Assembly (NCBI GenBank): GCA_018830105.1
Contig: JAHJTC010000011.1
Span: 124,001 to 188,000 of the forward strand
Direction of reading: 5' to 3'
From: Bacteroidota bacterium
GTDB taxonomy: Bacteria; Bacteroidota; Bacteroidia; Bacteroidales; F082
DNA: 64,000 bases
Under the pieces are notes generated by a model. The model saw only the letters and a list, made by a program, of their open reading frames with translations. It did not search any database and had not been told where the DNA came from. The position numbers and the translations under genes are program-made. Positions within the stretch are counted from its first letter, which is position 1. The number at the start of each line of letters is the position of its first letter. Shown here piece by piece: positions 1 through 7,449 of this stretch.

Positions 1-2380
1 CTGGCTTTACGATTTGTGTCCAGTTTAAATCGCCCACCAAACCACGACCTGATAACCAACCTTCATGTAGCTCTGCCATATCAAACTCATCATTTGAAAG
101 GGTAACCACTTCTTGCTTATAAGTCGAGAATACGATTGCTGTTTTCCAGTCGAAATTTTTGTTGCGCAGAGGATAAGCTTGCACGAACATTTCAAACCCA
201 TTTACCTTAAATTCGCCCACGTTGGCCCAAATCCTTGGAGATGGGTATGGAGGAACAGGAACTGCATACTCACCTAATAAGTCATACGTAGTTTTTTGGA
301 AATAGTCAATCGAGCCAGAAATTTTATCTTCAAAAAGGCCGAAATCAAGACCAATGTTTAACTCGGCATTTTCTTCCCATTTGAGGTTTGGGTTGGCGGC
401 GTGGAGATATTCCATTAGGATAGCTTCTTCACCCGTTTCAAAATTTAGTGAAGTTTCCCCTGCCTGGTAATAAGCCAAAGCTCGGTAGTTGCTAAATTCC
501 TGACTACCCGTGATTCCATATCCAATACGTAACTTCAAGGCGTTAATAAAATTTACATCACTCATAAAATCTTCACCGGTGATATTCCACATTACTGAGG
601 CTGAAGGAAACCATCCCCATTTATTATTAACACCGAATTTAGATGAACCATCACGACGTACGGTCGCGGTCACATAATATTTGGAGTTGAAATTATAGAT
701 ACCACGACCAAAAAATGAAATCAAACGGTTGCTGCCTTTCCAGGATCGGATATCTCTTGGGTTGATATTTTGCAAAAAGGATAGATCGTTGGCTCCCACA
801 TTATTAATAAATGGTTGCTTACCTTGAGCAAAAAAACCTGTGTTGAAATCTTCCTGAAAAGAATAACCGCCAACAAGGTTTATATTATGTAAGCCCAGAT
901 CCTTATTGTAGCGCAAGGTTGTTTCTAAGATTTTAGAGCTATGATTTTCATATTGACGTTTGCCATATCCTTCGTGTTTTCCTAAACGAAGTGTTGTTGG
1001 TTCAAAATAGAAGCTTTCAAAATCATCGCGGGTATAAGCCAGGTTAACTCCCGCAGATAAGCCCCTGTATATATCAAGATCAGCCTTGAGAAATCCAAAG
1101 AACCTTTTTGCATCACGCTCATTTTGAATCATATCTACAATAGCTACCGGATTATAATATTGAAACTGACGTTCAATTTCATAAAAACTTCCATCTGCGT
1201 TTCTAACAGGGTCAGTAGGGTTTCGTTGGTAGGCCTGATAAAGCACATCATTTGGTCCGTTTCCGCCGTAATCAATATATTCATTAGTTTCAAATGTACC
1301 TGCAATACCGGCAGAAATAGTCAGTCTATCGTCAAAAGCTTTTTGATCGACATTGATACGTGCGATAGTTCTTTTTTTCTCTGTGCCTATAACTACTCCC
1401 GAGAAATCCTGATGGCTAAGTGAGGTGCGGTAAGAGGAATTATTATCACCACCTGAAACTGACAATGCATAGTTTTGTGAAGTTCCTTGTCTGAAAATTT
1501 CATCCTGCCAATCAACACTGGCACCACCATCATTAAAATTCAGGTTATTTTCTGCCACATAATTTCTAATCTGGTCCGCTGAAAGCAAGTCTAAGCGGTT
1601 AGCCACAATATCAGTGGAGAGATATGTGTTGAAGTCTATCTGCGCTTCACGGGTTCCCAATCCATCGGTTCCACGTTTCGTGGTGATGATAATAACGCCG
1701 TTGGCGCCGCGCGAACCATAAATTGCTGCTGAGGAGGCATCTTTCAATACGCTGAACGATTCAATATCCTCAGGAGCAATGGTAGTAGGGTCAACACCTG
1801 GAACACCATCAACCACATACAAAGGACTTGTTGATGTTGACAATGTTGAAGCACCCCTGATTTTTACATCGAAGCCGGAATTTGGGTCGCCGCCCTTTTT
1901 AGAAACAATAACCCCGGCCATTTTGCCTTGAATGCCCTGAATAGGGTCGGTTAAAACACCCTTATTTAATTCGTCAGCATCAATGGATAAAACGGCGCCC
2001 GTTCTATCGCTCTTTTTTTGCACACCATATCCAATGACCACGGTTTCTTCCAAAATCACAACATCTACTTCAAGCGCCAGGTCAAGGTTTAATGTTTCGT
2101 CAGGATTTAAAGTTACTGTTTTTGTTGTTGGCAGAAATCCAATAAAACTGGCTTCAATTTCAACTTCGCCGGCAGGAATATTTTCCAGCACATAGTTTCC
2201 GTCAAAATCTGTTGAAGTACCAATCAAAGTTCCTTTGATCAAGACATTGACTCCGGGCATGGTTTCGCCCGTTGACTGGTCTTTTACGGTACCTTTAATG
2301 GTAGCCGTTTGTCCGAATGCTGTACTGATGGCAAATAGCACCATCAGCAAAGGCATCGCCCTTCGTGTAAACTTGTTCAT
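1..2380 (-). CDS. SusC/RagA-type TonB-linked outer membrane receptor, partial
   Basis: The reading frame is open from the ATG at 2380 to the left edge, giving about 793 codons; the C-terminal strands of the barrel lie outside the window (family length is about 1000 residues). The order is a signal peptide (residues 1-24, ending AFGQ), a carboxypeptidase-regulatory-like beta domain (about 25-110, with GTVKD and FDGNYVL), a TonB-box region with the SusC signature VVIGYGVQKK, the plug domain (IRGAS, YVVDGVPG, YGSRGANGVIIITTK) and then barrel sequence. SusC proteins are TonB-driven importers of glycans or peptides and pair with a SusD lipoprotein, which would be expected just beyond the left edge. 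The gene is divergent from a LacI-family regulator, so substrate-controlled expression is likely. The substrate cannot be read from this sequence. Confidence 0.93.
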   Translation of the reverse strand, partial: MNKFTRRAMPLLMVLFAISTAFGQTATIKGTVKDQSTGETMPGVNVLIKGTLIGTSTDFDGNYVLENIPAGEVEIEASFIGFLPTTKTVTLNPDETLNLDLALEVDVVILEETVVIGYGVQKKSDRTGAVLSIDADELNKGVLTDPIQGIQGKMAGVIVSKKGGDPNSGFDVKIRGASTLSTSTSPLYVVDGVPGVDPTTIAPEDIESFSVLKDASSAAIYGSRGANGVIIITTKRGTDGLGTREAQIDFNTYLSTDIVANRLDLLSADQIRNYVAENNLNFNDGGASVDWQDEIFRQGTSQNYALSVSGGDNNSSYRTSLSHQDFSGVVIGTEKKRTIARINVDQKAFDDRLTISAGIAGTFETNEYIDYGGNGPNDVLYQAYQRNPTDPVRNADGSFYEIERQFQYYNPVAIVDMIQNERDAKRFFGFLKADLDIYRGLSAGVNLAYTRDDFESFYFEPTTLRLGKHEGYGKRQYENHSSKILETTLRYNKDLGLHNINLVGGYSFQEDFNTGFFAQGKQPFINNVGANDLSFLQNINPRDIRSWKGSNRLISFFGRGIYNFNSKYYVTATVRRDGSSKFGVNNKWGWFPSASVMWNITGEDFMSDVNFINALKLRIGYGITGSQEFSNYRALAYYQAGETSLNFETGEEAILMEYLHAANPNLKWEENAELNIGLDFGLFEDKISGSIDYFQKTTYDLLGEYAVPVPPYPSPRIWANVGEFKVNGFEMFVQAYPLRNKNFDWKTAIVFSTYKQEVVTLSNDEFDMAELHEGWLSGRGLVGDLNWTQIVKP

Positions 2381-2460
2381 ATTAATTAATTTGTGTTAAG
2401 TGAGTTTGCAAAACCATGTTTTTTTGTGAGATGCTAATTATCATGTTAATTTGGTCAGGC

Positions 2461-2470
2461 TAAACGTTAA
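2461..2470. promoter_or_regulatory. possible LacI-family operator in the susC leader
   Basis: TAAACGTTAA is a near-palindrome with the central CG step usual in LacI/GalR operators. It lies downstream of the predicted susC start site and before the susC ATG, where a bound repressor could block elongation. Only one copy was noticed and no binding data exist, so this is a weak inference. Confidence 0.22.
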
Positions 2471-2514
2471 AAAATAGTTATCACAAAATTAAAGAATCCT
2501 TTATTGTCTTAGCA

Positions 2515-2522
2515 CAAAGATA
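2515..2522 (-). promoter_or_regulatory. predicted susC promoter, -7 element
   Basis: On the minus strand this reads TATCTTTG, an exact match to the Bacteroidota -7 consensus TAnnTTTG. A clear -33 TTTG was not found at the usual distance. The implied leader before the ATG at 2380 is about 125 nt. Confidence 0.5.
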
Positions 2523-2573
2523 ACTAAAAAATGAAGATATTGTTTTCGCAATCGGTTGAAATTTATGCCTACA

Positions 2574-2606
2574 TTTGGAAATAGTTATACATCAGTATTA
2601 TTTTTG
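2574..2606 (+). promoter_or_regulatory. predicted promoter of the LacI-family gene
   Basis: TTTG at 2574-2577 and TATTTTTG at 2599-2606, 21 bp apart, match the Bacteroidota -33/-7 consensus. The start site would be near 2612, which supports initiation at the ATG at 2662 and excludes a further-upstream start at 2575. Confidence 0.65.
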
Positions 2607-2661
2607 TATTTTTAATGCCAAATTCATAGCTGTTAATAGTCATAATAAAGGAACCCTGTCG

Positions 2662-3675
2662 ATGAAACGTCAAGTAACAATTAAGGATATAGCCGTAAAG
2701 CTGGGCTTGTCAACTTCCACAATTTCAAGGGCTTTGAAAGATCATCCTGATATAAGCCCCAAAACCCGAACAGCTGTTAAAGAGTTAGCCGCCTTGCTTG
2801 GATACCGGCCAAATCGAATTGCCCTTAACCTGAGAAACAACTCGACCCGTACCATTGGACTGATTATCCCTGAAATTGAGCACTATTTTTTCTCTGCTAT
2901 TATCAATGGTATGGAAGAAGTTGCCTACAAAAATGATTACAGTGTGATGGTTTTTCAATCGAATGAGAGTTACAAACGTGAAGTAATAAACACTCAAGCC
3001 GTGCTGACCAATAGGGTAGATGGCGTGTTGGTTTCTTTTTCGAAGGAAACAAAGGACTTTTCTCATTTCCAAAAACTCATCGATAATGAAATTCCTGTCG
3101 TTTTTTTCGATCGTGTAATTGATGCTTTGCAGGCAGATCAGGTGGTGGCCGACGATTATCATGGAGCTTTCATGGCAGTTAATCACTTGGTTGAAAGAGG
3201 CTGCAAGCGGATTGCCCATTTTGCAGCCCCTCAGCATTTAGCAATTGGTAAAGGACGTTTGTCGGGATATCATGATGCGCTCCTTAAGCATAATATTCAC
3301 TTCGACCAAAGCTTGGTAGTACTTGCCGACACCTTTGAGTCGGCCCGAAAGGCAGCACATGAAATTTTGCGGCGCCCCGACTATCCCACCGGTTTTTTTG
3401 CCGTGAATGATATGTCGGCAATTGCTATCGTTAAAGAAGCCAAACAGCTCGGTTTAAAAGTACCTGATGATATTCGTGTGGTAGGTTTTGAAAACAGCAA
3501 GCTGGCAGCTATCAGCGAACCAGAGCTTAGCACGGTAGATCAGTTTGGCTTTGAACTCGGGCGCGAGGCTTGTTTGATGTTGCTTAAAAGATTGAAAAGT
3601 TCCGAAAGGGAAGATCCATTTGTGCCCATAAAAAAAGTAATCAAAACGAGGCTGATTGTACGGGCATCTTCTTAA
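2662..3675 (+). CDS. LacI/GalR-family transcriptional regulator
   Basis: A 337-residue protein. The N-terminal helix-turn-helix (about residues 5-50) has the LacI hallmarks TIKDIAVKLGLSTSTISRAL and then GYRPNRIA, the hinge-proximal segment. The rest is a periplasmic-binding-protein-like sensor (TIGLIIPEIE, NRVDGVLVSF, VVFFDRV, GFFAVNDMSAIA, VVGFENSKLA), expected to bind a sugar-like effector and set dimerisation and DNA affinity. The ATG at 2662 is chosen because it starts exactly at the HTH and follows a full promoter; an in-frame start at 2575 would lie upstream of the predicted transcription start. The gene is divergent from the susC homologue and is its likely regulator; that link is inferred from position only. 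It ends 18 bp from the convergent ATL gene. Confidence 0.93.
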   Translation: MKRQVTIKDIAVKLGLSTSTISRALKDHPDISPKTRTAVKELAALLGYRPNRIALNLRNNSTRTIGLIIPEIEHYFFSAIINGMEEVAYKNDYSVMVFQSNESYKREVINTQAVLTNRVDGVLVSFSKETKDFSHFQKLIDNEIPVVFFDRVIDALQADQVVADDYHGAFMAVNHLVERGCKRIAHFAAPQHLAIGKGRLSGYHDALLKHNIHFDQSLVVLADTFESARKAAHEILRRPDYPTGFFAVNDMSAIAIVKEAKQLGLKVPDDIRVVGFENSKLAAISEPELSTVDQFGFELGREACLMLLKRLKSSEREDPFVPIKKVIKTRLIVRASS

Positions 3676-3693
3676 GTTGTTTTTAGTAACTTA

Positions 3694-4041
3694 TTATTGA
3701 TCAGCCAGACAGGCTGGATCCCAGAAATGTTTTTTAAAATCGATGATGGTGTCATTTTCAATAATGAGGCCTTCATTTTCCAGTAAGGATTGCATCAGAT
3801 CAGGATGCCCAAAATGCGCTTTACCAGTTAGTTGTCCGTTGCGGTTTACAACCCTGTGCGCAGGAATTTGTTTGGAGGCATGATGGGAATTATTCATGGC
3901 CCAGCCGACCATTCTTGCTGATGATTTAGCACCAAGACATGCAGCAATTGCACCGTAGGAAGTGACCCTGCCGTAAGGGATTTGCTTTACCAAGTCGTAA
4001 ACCAAATCAAAAAAGGAATCATTTTTGGGGATGTAGTCCAA
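3694..4041 (-). CDS. alkyltransferase-like (ATL) protein, MGMT DNA-binding fold
   Basis: A 115-residue protein of the Ogt/MGMT C-terminal domain type. The start is a TTG at 4041: a TGA lies two codons upstream in frame, so nothing earlier is possible, and the first internal Met is too deep in the fold. The winged-helix recognition part is visible (IPYGRVTSYGAIA, ARMVGWAMNN). The active-site motif, normally IPCHRV, reads IPAHRV: the alkyl-accepting cysteine is replaced by Ala. Proteins of this form (ATL, such as E. coli YbaZ with Trp at this place) bind O6-alkylguanine without transferring the alkyl group and are thought to flag the lesion for nucleotide excision repair. The gene overlaps the 3' end of trmB by 23 nt, so the two are translationally linked. 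Confidence 0.88.
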   Translation of the reverse strand: MDYIPKNDSFFDLVYDLVKQIPYGRVTSYGAIAACLGAKSSARMVGWAMNNSHHASKQIPAHRVVNRNGQLTGKAHFGHPDLMQSLLENEGLIIENDTIIDFKKHFWDPACLADQ

Positions 4042-4699
4042 ACCTCAGGTATTTAATTTTCAGGCCTTGTTCCAGCCAGATCTTTTCATAAAATGTTTGA
4101 ATTTGCTTTACTTCCAGCGCTTCCTTTTCAGCATAAAGGTCGCTGGTGTTGTAATAAACAGGTAAATTTTGCGCGGCAATTACTTCACAGGTGTATTGGT
4201 AGAGCAAATCGCTATCTGTTTTGAGATGAACAACACCTGCTGGCTTTAAAAATTTTCTGTAGTTTTCCAGGAATCTGGGTGAGCTTAGTCTTTTTCTTAT
4301 CCTGGATTGCTGTGGCTGAGGATCGGGAAAGGTGATCCAGATTTCATCTACCTCATCAGGGCCTAAGAAGAACTCGACCAATTCAATTTTACTGCGGATA
4401 AATGCTACGTTCGTGAGCTTTGATTCGATGGTGTCGCGCAAACCGCGCCACATTCTGGCTCCTTTGATGTCCATGCCGATGTGGTTACTTGCCGTGCGTG
4501 CTTTGGCCAGACCGATGGTGTATTCTCCCTTGCCGCAGCCTAATTCAAGGACAATGGGGTTGTTGTTATTGAAAAACTGCTCTCGCCATTTTCCTTTTAA
4601 AGGGAAACCGGTTTGTTGCAGCTGCTCATAATTGTATTGGAATAAATGTTCAAAGGTGTCGTTTTCAGCAAAACGCTGAAGCTTTTTTTTCTTTCCCAC
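4019..4699 (-). CDS. trmB: tRNA (guanine-N7-)-methyltransferase
   Basis: A 226-residue class I SAM-dependent methylase that forms m7G46 in the variable loop of tRNAs. The SAM-binding motif I is ELGCGKGEYTIGLA (about residues 51-64), followed by acidic motif II (GMDIKGARMW), and the TrmB signature appears as TFPDPQPQQSRIRKRL, where proteobacteria usually have FPDPWPKKRH. The start is a GTG at 4699 followed by a Lys-rich tail (GKKKKLQRF), as is common in the family. It is followed by the ATL gene with a 23-nt overlap and preceded by the HU/SPOR gene 14 bp away, so it lies inside a minus-strand run that may be one operon. Confidence 0.95.
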   Translation of the reverse strand: MGKKKKLQRFAENDTFEHLFQYNYEQLQQTGFPLKGKWREQFFNNNNPIVLELGCGKGEYTIGLAKARTASNHIGMDIKGARMWRGLRDTIESKLTNVAFIRSKIELVEFFLGPDEVDEIWITFPDPQPQQSRIRKRLSSPRFLENYRKFLKPAGVVHLKTDSDLLYQYTCEVIAAQNLPVYYNTSDLYAEKEALEVKQIQTFYEKIWLEQGLKIKYLRFGLHPQK

Positions 4700-4713
4700 A
4701 GTATCAATAATTT

Positions 4714-5955
4714 CTAAAAGCTAAATATCCAGGCTCCTGCGTTTTCTTCACTTTTTATAATTTCCAGTCTTCGCAATGCAGCACTTCTTTGCTGATGCAC
4801 CTCAAAAGCCACGCGCCAGAGCCCGGTATTGGTTTGACCGGCATACTGAGCTTCAAAACCCTTTTGGCGTAGTTTGACAATCAACATTTCTGCATTTGAT
4901 TTTTCTCTGAAAGCCCCGGCAATGATGAAAAAACCAGTTTCTTGTGCTTCTTCTGTGCCATTTACTTCGGGCAACGACTGGCTTATTTTTTCTGTCGGAT
5001 TGGTGGTAATTGGAGCTGAAACTTCAACTTCAGGCTCCGTTGCCGGTAGTGCCTCAGTTTCTTTTGGGTTGTCAACGGCATCAACAGGAGCTGATTCAAT
5101 CAGTACTGTTTCTTCAGCAGCATTGGTCTTTGATTTTTCGGCCAAAACTTCGTCCCTGAAATCAACTTGTGTATCCTTGTTTTGCTGCTCTGAAGTTAAA
5201 AAACGCCCAACCGGGAGTTTATCTGCATTACTGGCTACAAACTCATTGGGGCTGGCATAGAAAAAAGGAATCCAGCCGCTGTAGGCAGCATAATACCTGC
5301 TAACAGTATGCTTATTCATATACGTCCAGCCAATCATCATAAAAAGAAGCAAAACACCAATAAAAACTAATTGTTTCTTATAAGGGTTTGCGCGGCGCGA
5401 AGCTTTGAAGGCTTGTGTTGGCTGTTTGGAGCTTTGCTTGCGCTTTCTTTTGGGTTCAGGCTGAGTGTGCAGCTTTTGTTGCTTGTCTTCGCGTTGCTGC
5501 CTGATGGATTGTTCCAGCTTTTGCGAAAAATCTTCACGTTTTATGGCAGGGGAAACAAATCCCGTTAGTCCAAATGAATCAGCCAGGTAATTCTGTGCCT
5601 GATCAACATCAAAGACAATCTGTTTTTGACTGTCGAAATGAATGCTGCCAATATTACGGAAAGTAATTTTGCGGCCTTGCTCCATTTCATCCAGACAACG
5701 CAGCACAAATTTGTCCATTTTCTTTTTGGCATCGGCATAGGAAAGGGCCTCTTTTTGTGCAATATAATTGAGCAACATGCCATCGTTGGCTCTAAGATGT
5801 TGATTGAATACAATTTCCTTATGCGGTGGTTTGAACTGATGCTTTACAGGATGAATGCTTGCCGGATGATCCTTGGTGATGAAACCTCCAAGTCCCGGAA
5901 TCACAACACATTCATGTTCAAACAGTAAATCAGCTATGTTACGTGCAATTTTCAT
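4714..5955 (-). CDS. HU-CCDC81 and SPOR domain fusion protein, single-pass membrane
   Basis: A 413-residue protein when started at the ATG at 5955 (MKIARNIADLL); an in-frame TTG at 6009 would add 18 residues unlike the family. Residues 1 to about 130 form the two HU/IHF-like halves found in Bacteroidota (VVIPGLGGFI near the start). A basic, Gln/Lys-rich linker follows, then one membrane helix at about 195-213 (FIGVLLLFMMIGW), an acidic Pro/Glu-rich periplasmic stretch and a C-terminal SPOR domain (about 338-413, with FFIIAGAFREKSNAEML). SPOR domains bind denuded peptidoglycan at division sites; the HU-like part faces the cytoplasm. The protein may connect chromosome or cytoplasmic structures to septal wall, but this is inference. 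It lies between trmB and kdsB. Confidence 0.85.
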   Translation of the reverse strand: MKIARNIADLLFEHECVVIPGLGGFITKDHPASIHPVKHQFKPPHKEIVFNQHLRANDGMLLNYIAQKEALSYADAKKKMDKFVLRCLDEMEQGRKITFRNIGSIHFDSQKQIVFDVDQAQNYLADSFGLTGFVSPAIKREDFSQKLEQSIRQQREDKQQKLHTQPEPKRKRKQSSKQPTQAFKASRRANPYKKQLVFIGVLLLFMMIGWTYMNKHTVSRYYAAYSGWIPFFYASPNEFVASNADKLPVGRFLTSEQQNKDTQVDFRDEVLAEKSKTNAAEETVLIESAPVDAVDNPKETEALPATEPEVEVSAPITTNPTEKISQSLPEVNGTEEAQETGFFIIAGAFREKSNAEMLIVKLRQKGFEAQYAGQTNTGLWRVAFEVHQQRSAALRRLEIIKSEENAGAWIFSF

Positions 5956-6025
5956 GAGCGGTTTGATGGCTTTGGAGTCAGCAAAATTATTTAGCCTGCT
6001 AAGATACAACCACCTTAACTTAAAT

Positions 6026-6763
6026 TCAAATTTTGTTGATAAGTTTTTTCAAATCTTCGGGCGTATCAACCGAAATACCTTCATGTTGCGTAACACCGGT
6101 TTGGATGTAATAGCCATTTTCGAGCCATCGCAACTGCTCAAGCGACTCGGCCATCTCAAGTTTTGAGGGGGCTATGGCGGTTACAGCTTTCAGGATGTCA
6201 CTTTTAAAGGCATAAATACCCAGATGACGATAAAAGCGGTGTGCCTCGGGCCATTCGTCTGCTTTACTGTTGCGCAAATAGGGGATGGCCTGCCGGCTAA
6301 AATAAAGTGCCCGGCCTGTGATCGAGCTTACAACTTTTACCACATTCGGGTCAAAAAGTGTGGCAGTATCAATGATTGGCGTAATCAGCGTTGCAACATC
6401 AACCTCGGGTGATTGTATCAGTTCGGCAAGTTGATCAATTTGCAGGGGATCGATAAAGGGCTCATCACCCTGGATATTCAACACGGCATCAAAATGGCCG
6501 GCAGTTTTGTCCAGGGCTTCAAAGCATCTGTCTGTTCCGCTGGGATGCGTATCAGCCGTCATCACAGCCTTGCCCCCAAATGACGCTACTTTATCAAAAA
6601 TTCTTGCATCATCTGTGGCTACAATAACCTGATCAATTTTTTTGGATTTTTGAACCTGCTCATATACGCGCTGAATCATCGTCATGCCTTGAATATCCGC
6701 CAATGGCTTTCCGGGAAACCTGCTTGAAGCATATCGGGCTGGAATGATGGCAATGATTCTCAT
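6026..6763 (-). CDS. kdsB: 3-deoxy-manno-octulosonate cytidylyltransferase (CMP-KDO synthetase)
   Basis: A 245-residue protein matching KdsB in length and sequence. It activates KDO with CTP to CMP-KDO for lipid A-core assembly, in the cytoplasm. The nucleotide-binding N-terminus IIPARYASSRFPGKPL and the metal/substrate region NIQGDEPFIDP are clear, together with RALYFSRQAIPY and HLGIYAF. The ATG at 6763 places the IPAR motif at residues 7-10, as usual. It is about 70 bp upstream of the HU/SPOR gene in transcription order and 31 bp downstream of the deoxynucleoside kinase gene. It shows that the organism makes a KDO-containing lipopolysaccharide or lipooligosaccharide. Confidence 0.97.
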   Translation of the reverse strand: MRIIAIIPARYASSRFPGKPLADIQGMTMIQRVYEQVQKSKKIDQVIVATDDARIFDKVASFGGKAVMTADTHPSGTDRCFEALDKTAGHFDAVLNIQGDEPFIDPLQIDQLAELIQSPEVDVATLITPIIDTATLFDPNVVKVVSSITGRALYFSRQAIPYLRNSKADEWPEAHRFYRHLGIYAFKSDILKAVTAIAPSKLEMAESLEQLRWLENGYYIQTGVTQHEGISVDTPEDLKKLINKI

Positions 6764-6794
6764 GGTCTTACTTTAGTAATAAATTGTGAAAGCA

Positions 6795-7406
6795 CTAAAA
6801 CAGGCCATGTAAATCGGCGTTAATACGCTCAATTACAAGGCTTAAGTCGTCGGGTTTTTCCAGGTCAATATCGTCCACTTCGATAATCAGCAATTTTCCA
6901 ATGGTATATTTCGTGATCCAGGCTTCGTAGCGTTCGTTGAGGTGTTTGAGGTAATCGAGCCGGATTGACTTTTCGTAATCCCTGTTGCGCTTTTGTATCT
7001 GATTTACCAGTGTAGGTACCGAAGATCTGAGATAGATGAGCAAATCTGGTGGCTGAATAAACTTACTCATCAGTTCAAAAAGTGAGCTGTAATTTTCAAA
7101 ATCACGTGTCGACATCAGGTTCATGGAATGCAAGTTGGGCGCAAAAATGTAGGCGTCCTCATAAATGGTGCGATCCTGCACAATGGTCTTTCCGCTATTG
7201 CGGATATCGATAACTTGCCGAAAACGGCTGTTAAGGAAATACACCTGTAGGTTGAACGACCACCTTTGCATATCTTCATAAAAGCTGTGCAGATAGGGGT
7301 TGTTTTCTACGTCTTCATAATGCGGTGTCCAATTAAAATGCTTGGATAGCAGTTTTGTCAGTGTTGTTTTTCCTGACCCGATATTTCCTGCAATAGCGAT
7401 ATGCAT
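6795..7406 (-). CDS. deoxynucleoside kinase (dNK/dGK-dAK family)
   Basis: A 203-residue P-loop kinase that phosphorylates deoxyribonucleosides with ATP for dNTP salvage. Visible motifs are the Walker A loop AGNIGSGKTTL at residues 5-15, the substrate-binding YEDVENNPYL, the ERS-like catalytic region in the form QDRTIYEDAYIF, and the lid arginines in QIQKRNRDYEKSI. The length and the DRTIYED motif fit the Gram-positive-type dGK/dAK kinases that are also common in Bacteroidota; which base it prefers cannot be decided from the sequence. It sits 43 bp downstream of the GH3-family gene and 31 bp upstream of kdsB, in the same direction. Confidence 0.9.
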   Translation of the reverse strand: MHIAIAGNIGSGKTTLTKLLSKHFNWTPHYEDVENNPYLHSFYEDMQRWSFNLQVYFLNSRFRQVIDIRNSGKTIVQDRTIYEDAYIFAPNLHSMNLMSTRDFENYSSLFELMSKFIQPPDLLIYLRSSVPTLVNQIQKRNRDYEKSIRLDYLKHLNERYEAWITKYTIGKLLIIEVDDIDLEKPDDLSLVIERINADLHGLF

Positions 7407-7449
7407 AAGGTATTTTTTAGAGGCTAAAGTTAATAAGTTTTTCGCGCCC

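Noticed and set aside
1124-1423. Plus-strand ORFs inside the susC region
   Set aside because: They are shadows of the long minus-strand receptor frame, which is continuous from 2380 to the left edge with all SusC motifs.
2785-3237. A 150-codon minus-strand ORF inside the LacI-family gene
   Set aside because: It lies antisense to a clearly conserved regulator and shows no family features; a shadow frame.
5956-6009. N-terminal extension of the HU/SPOR protein from a TTG at 6009
   Set aside because: The added 18 residues do not resemble the family; the ATG at 5955 begins directly at the conserved HU-like domain.
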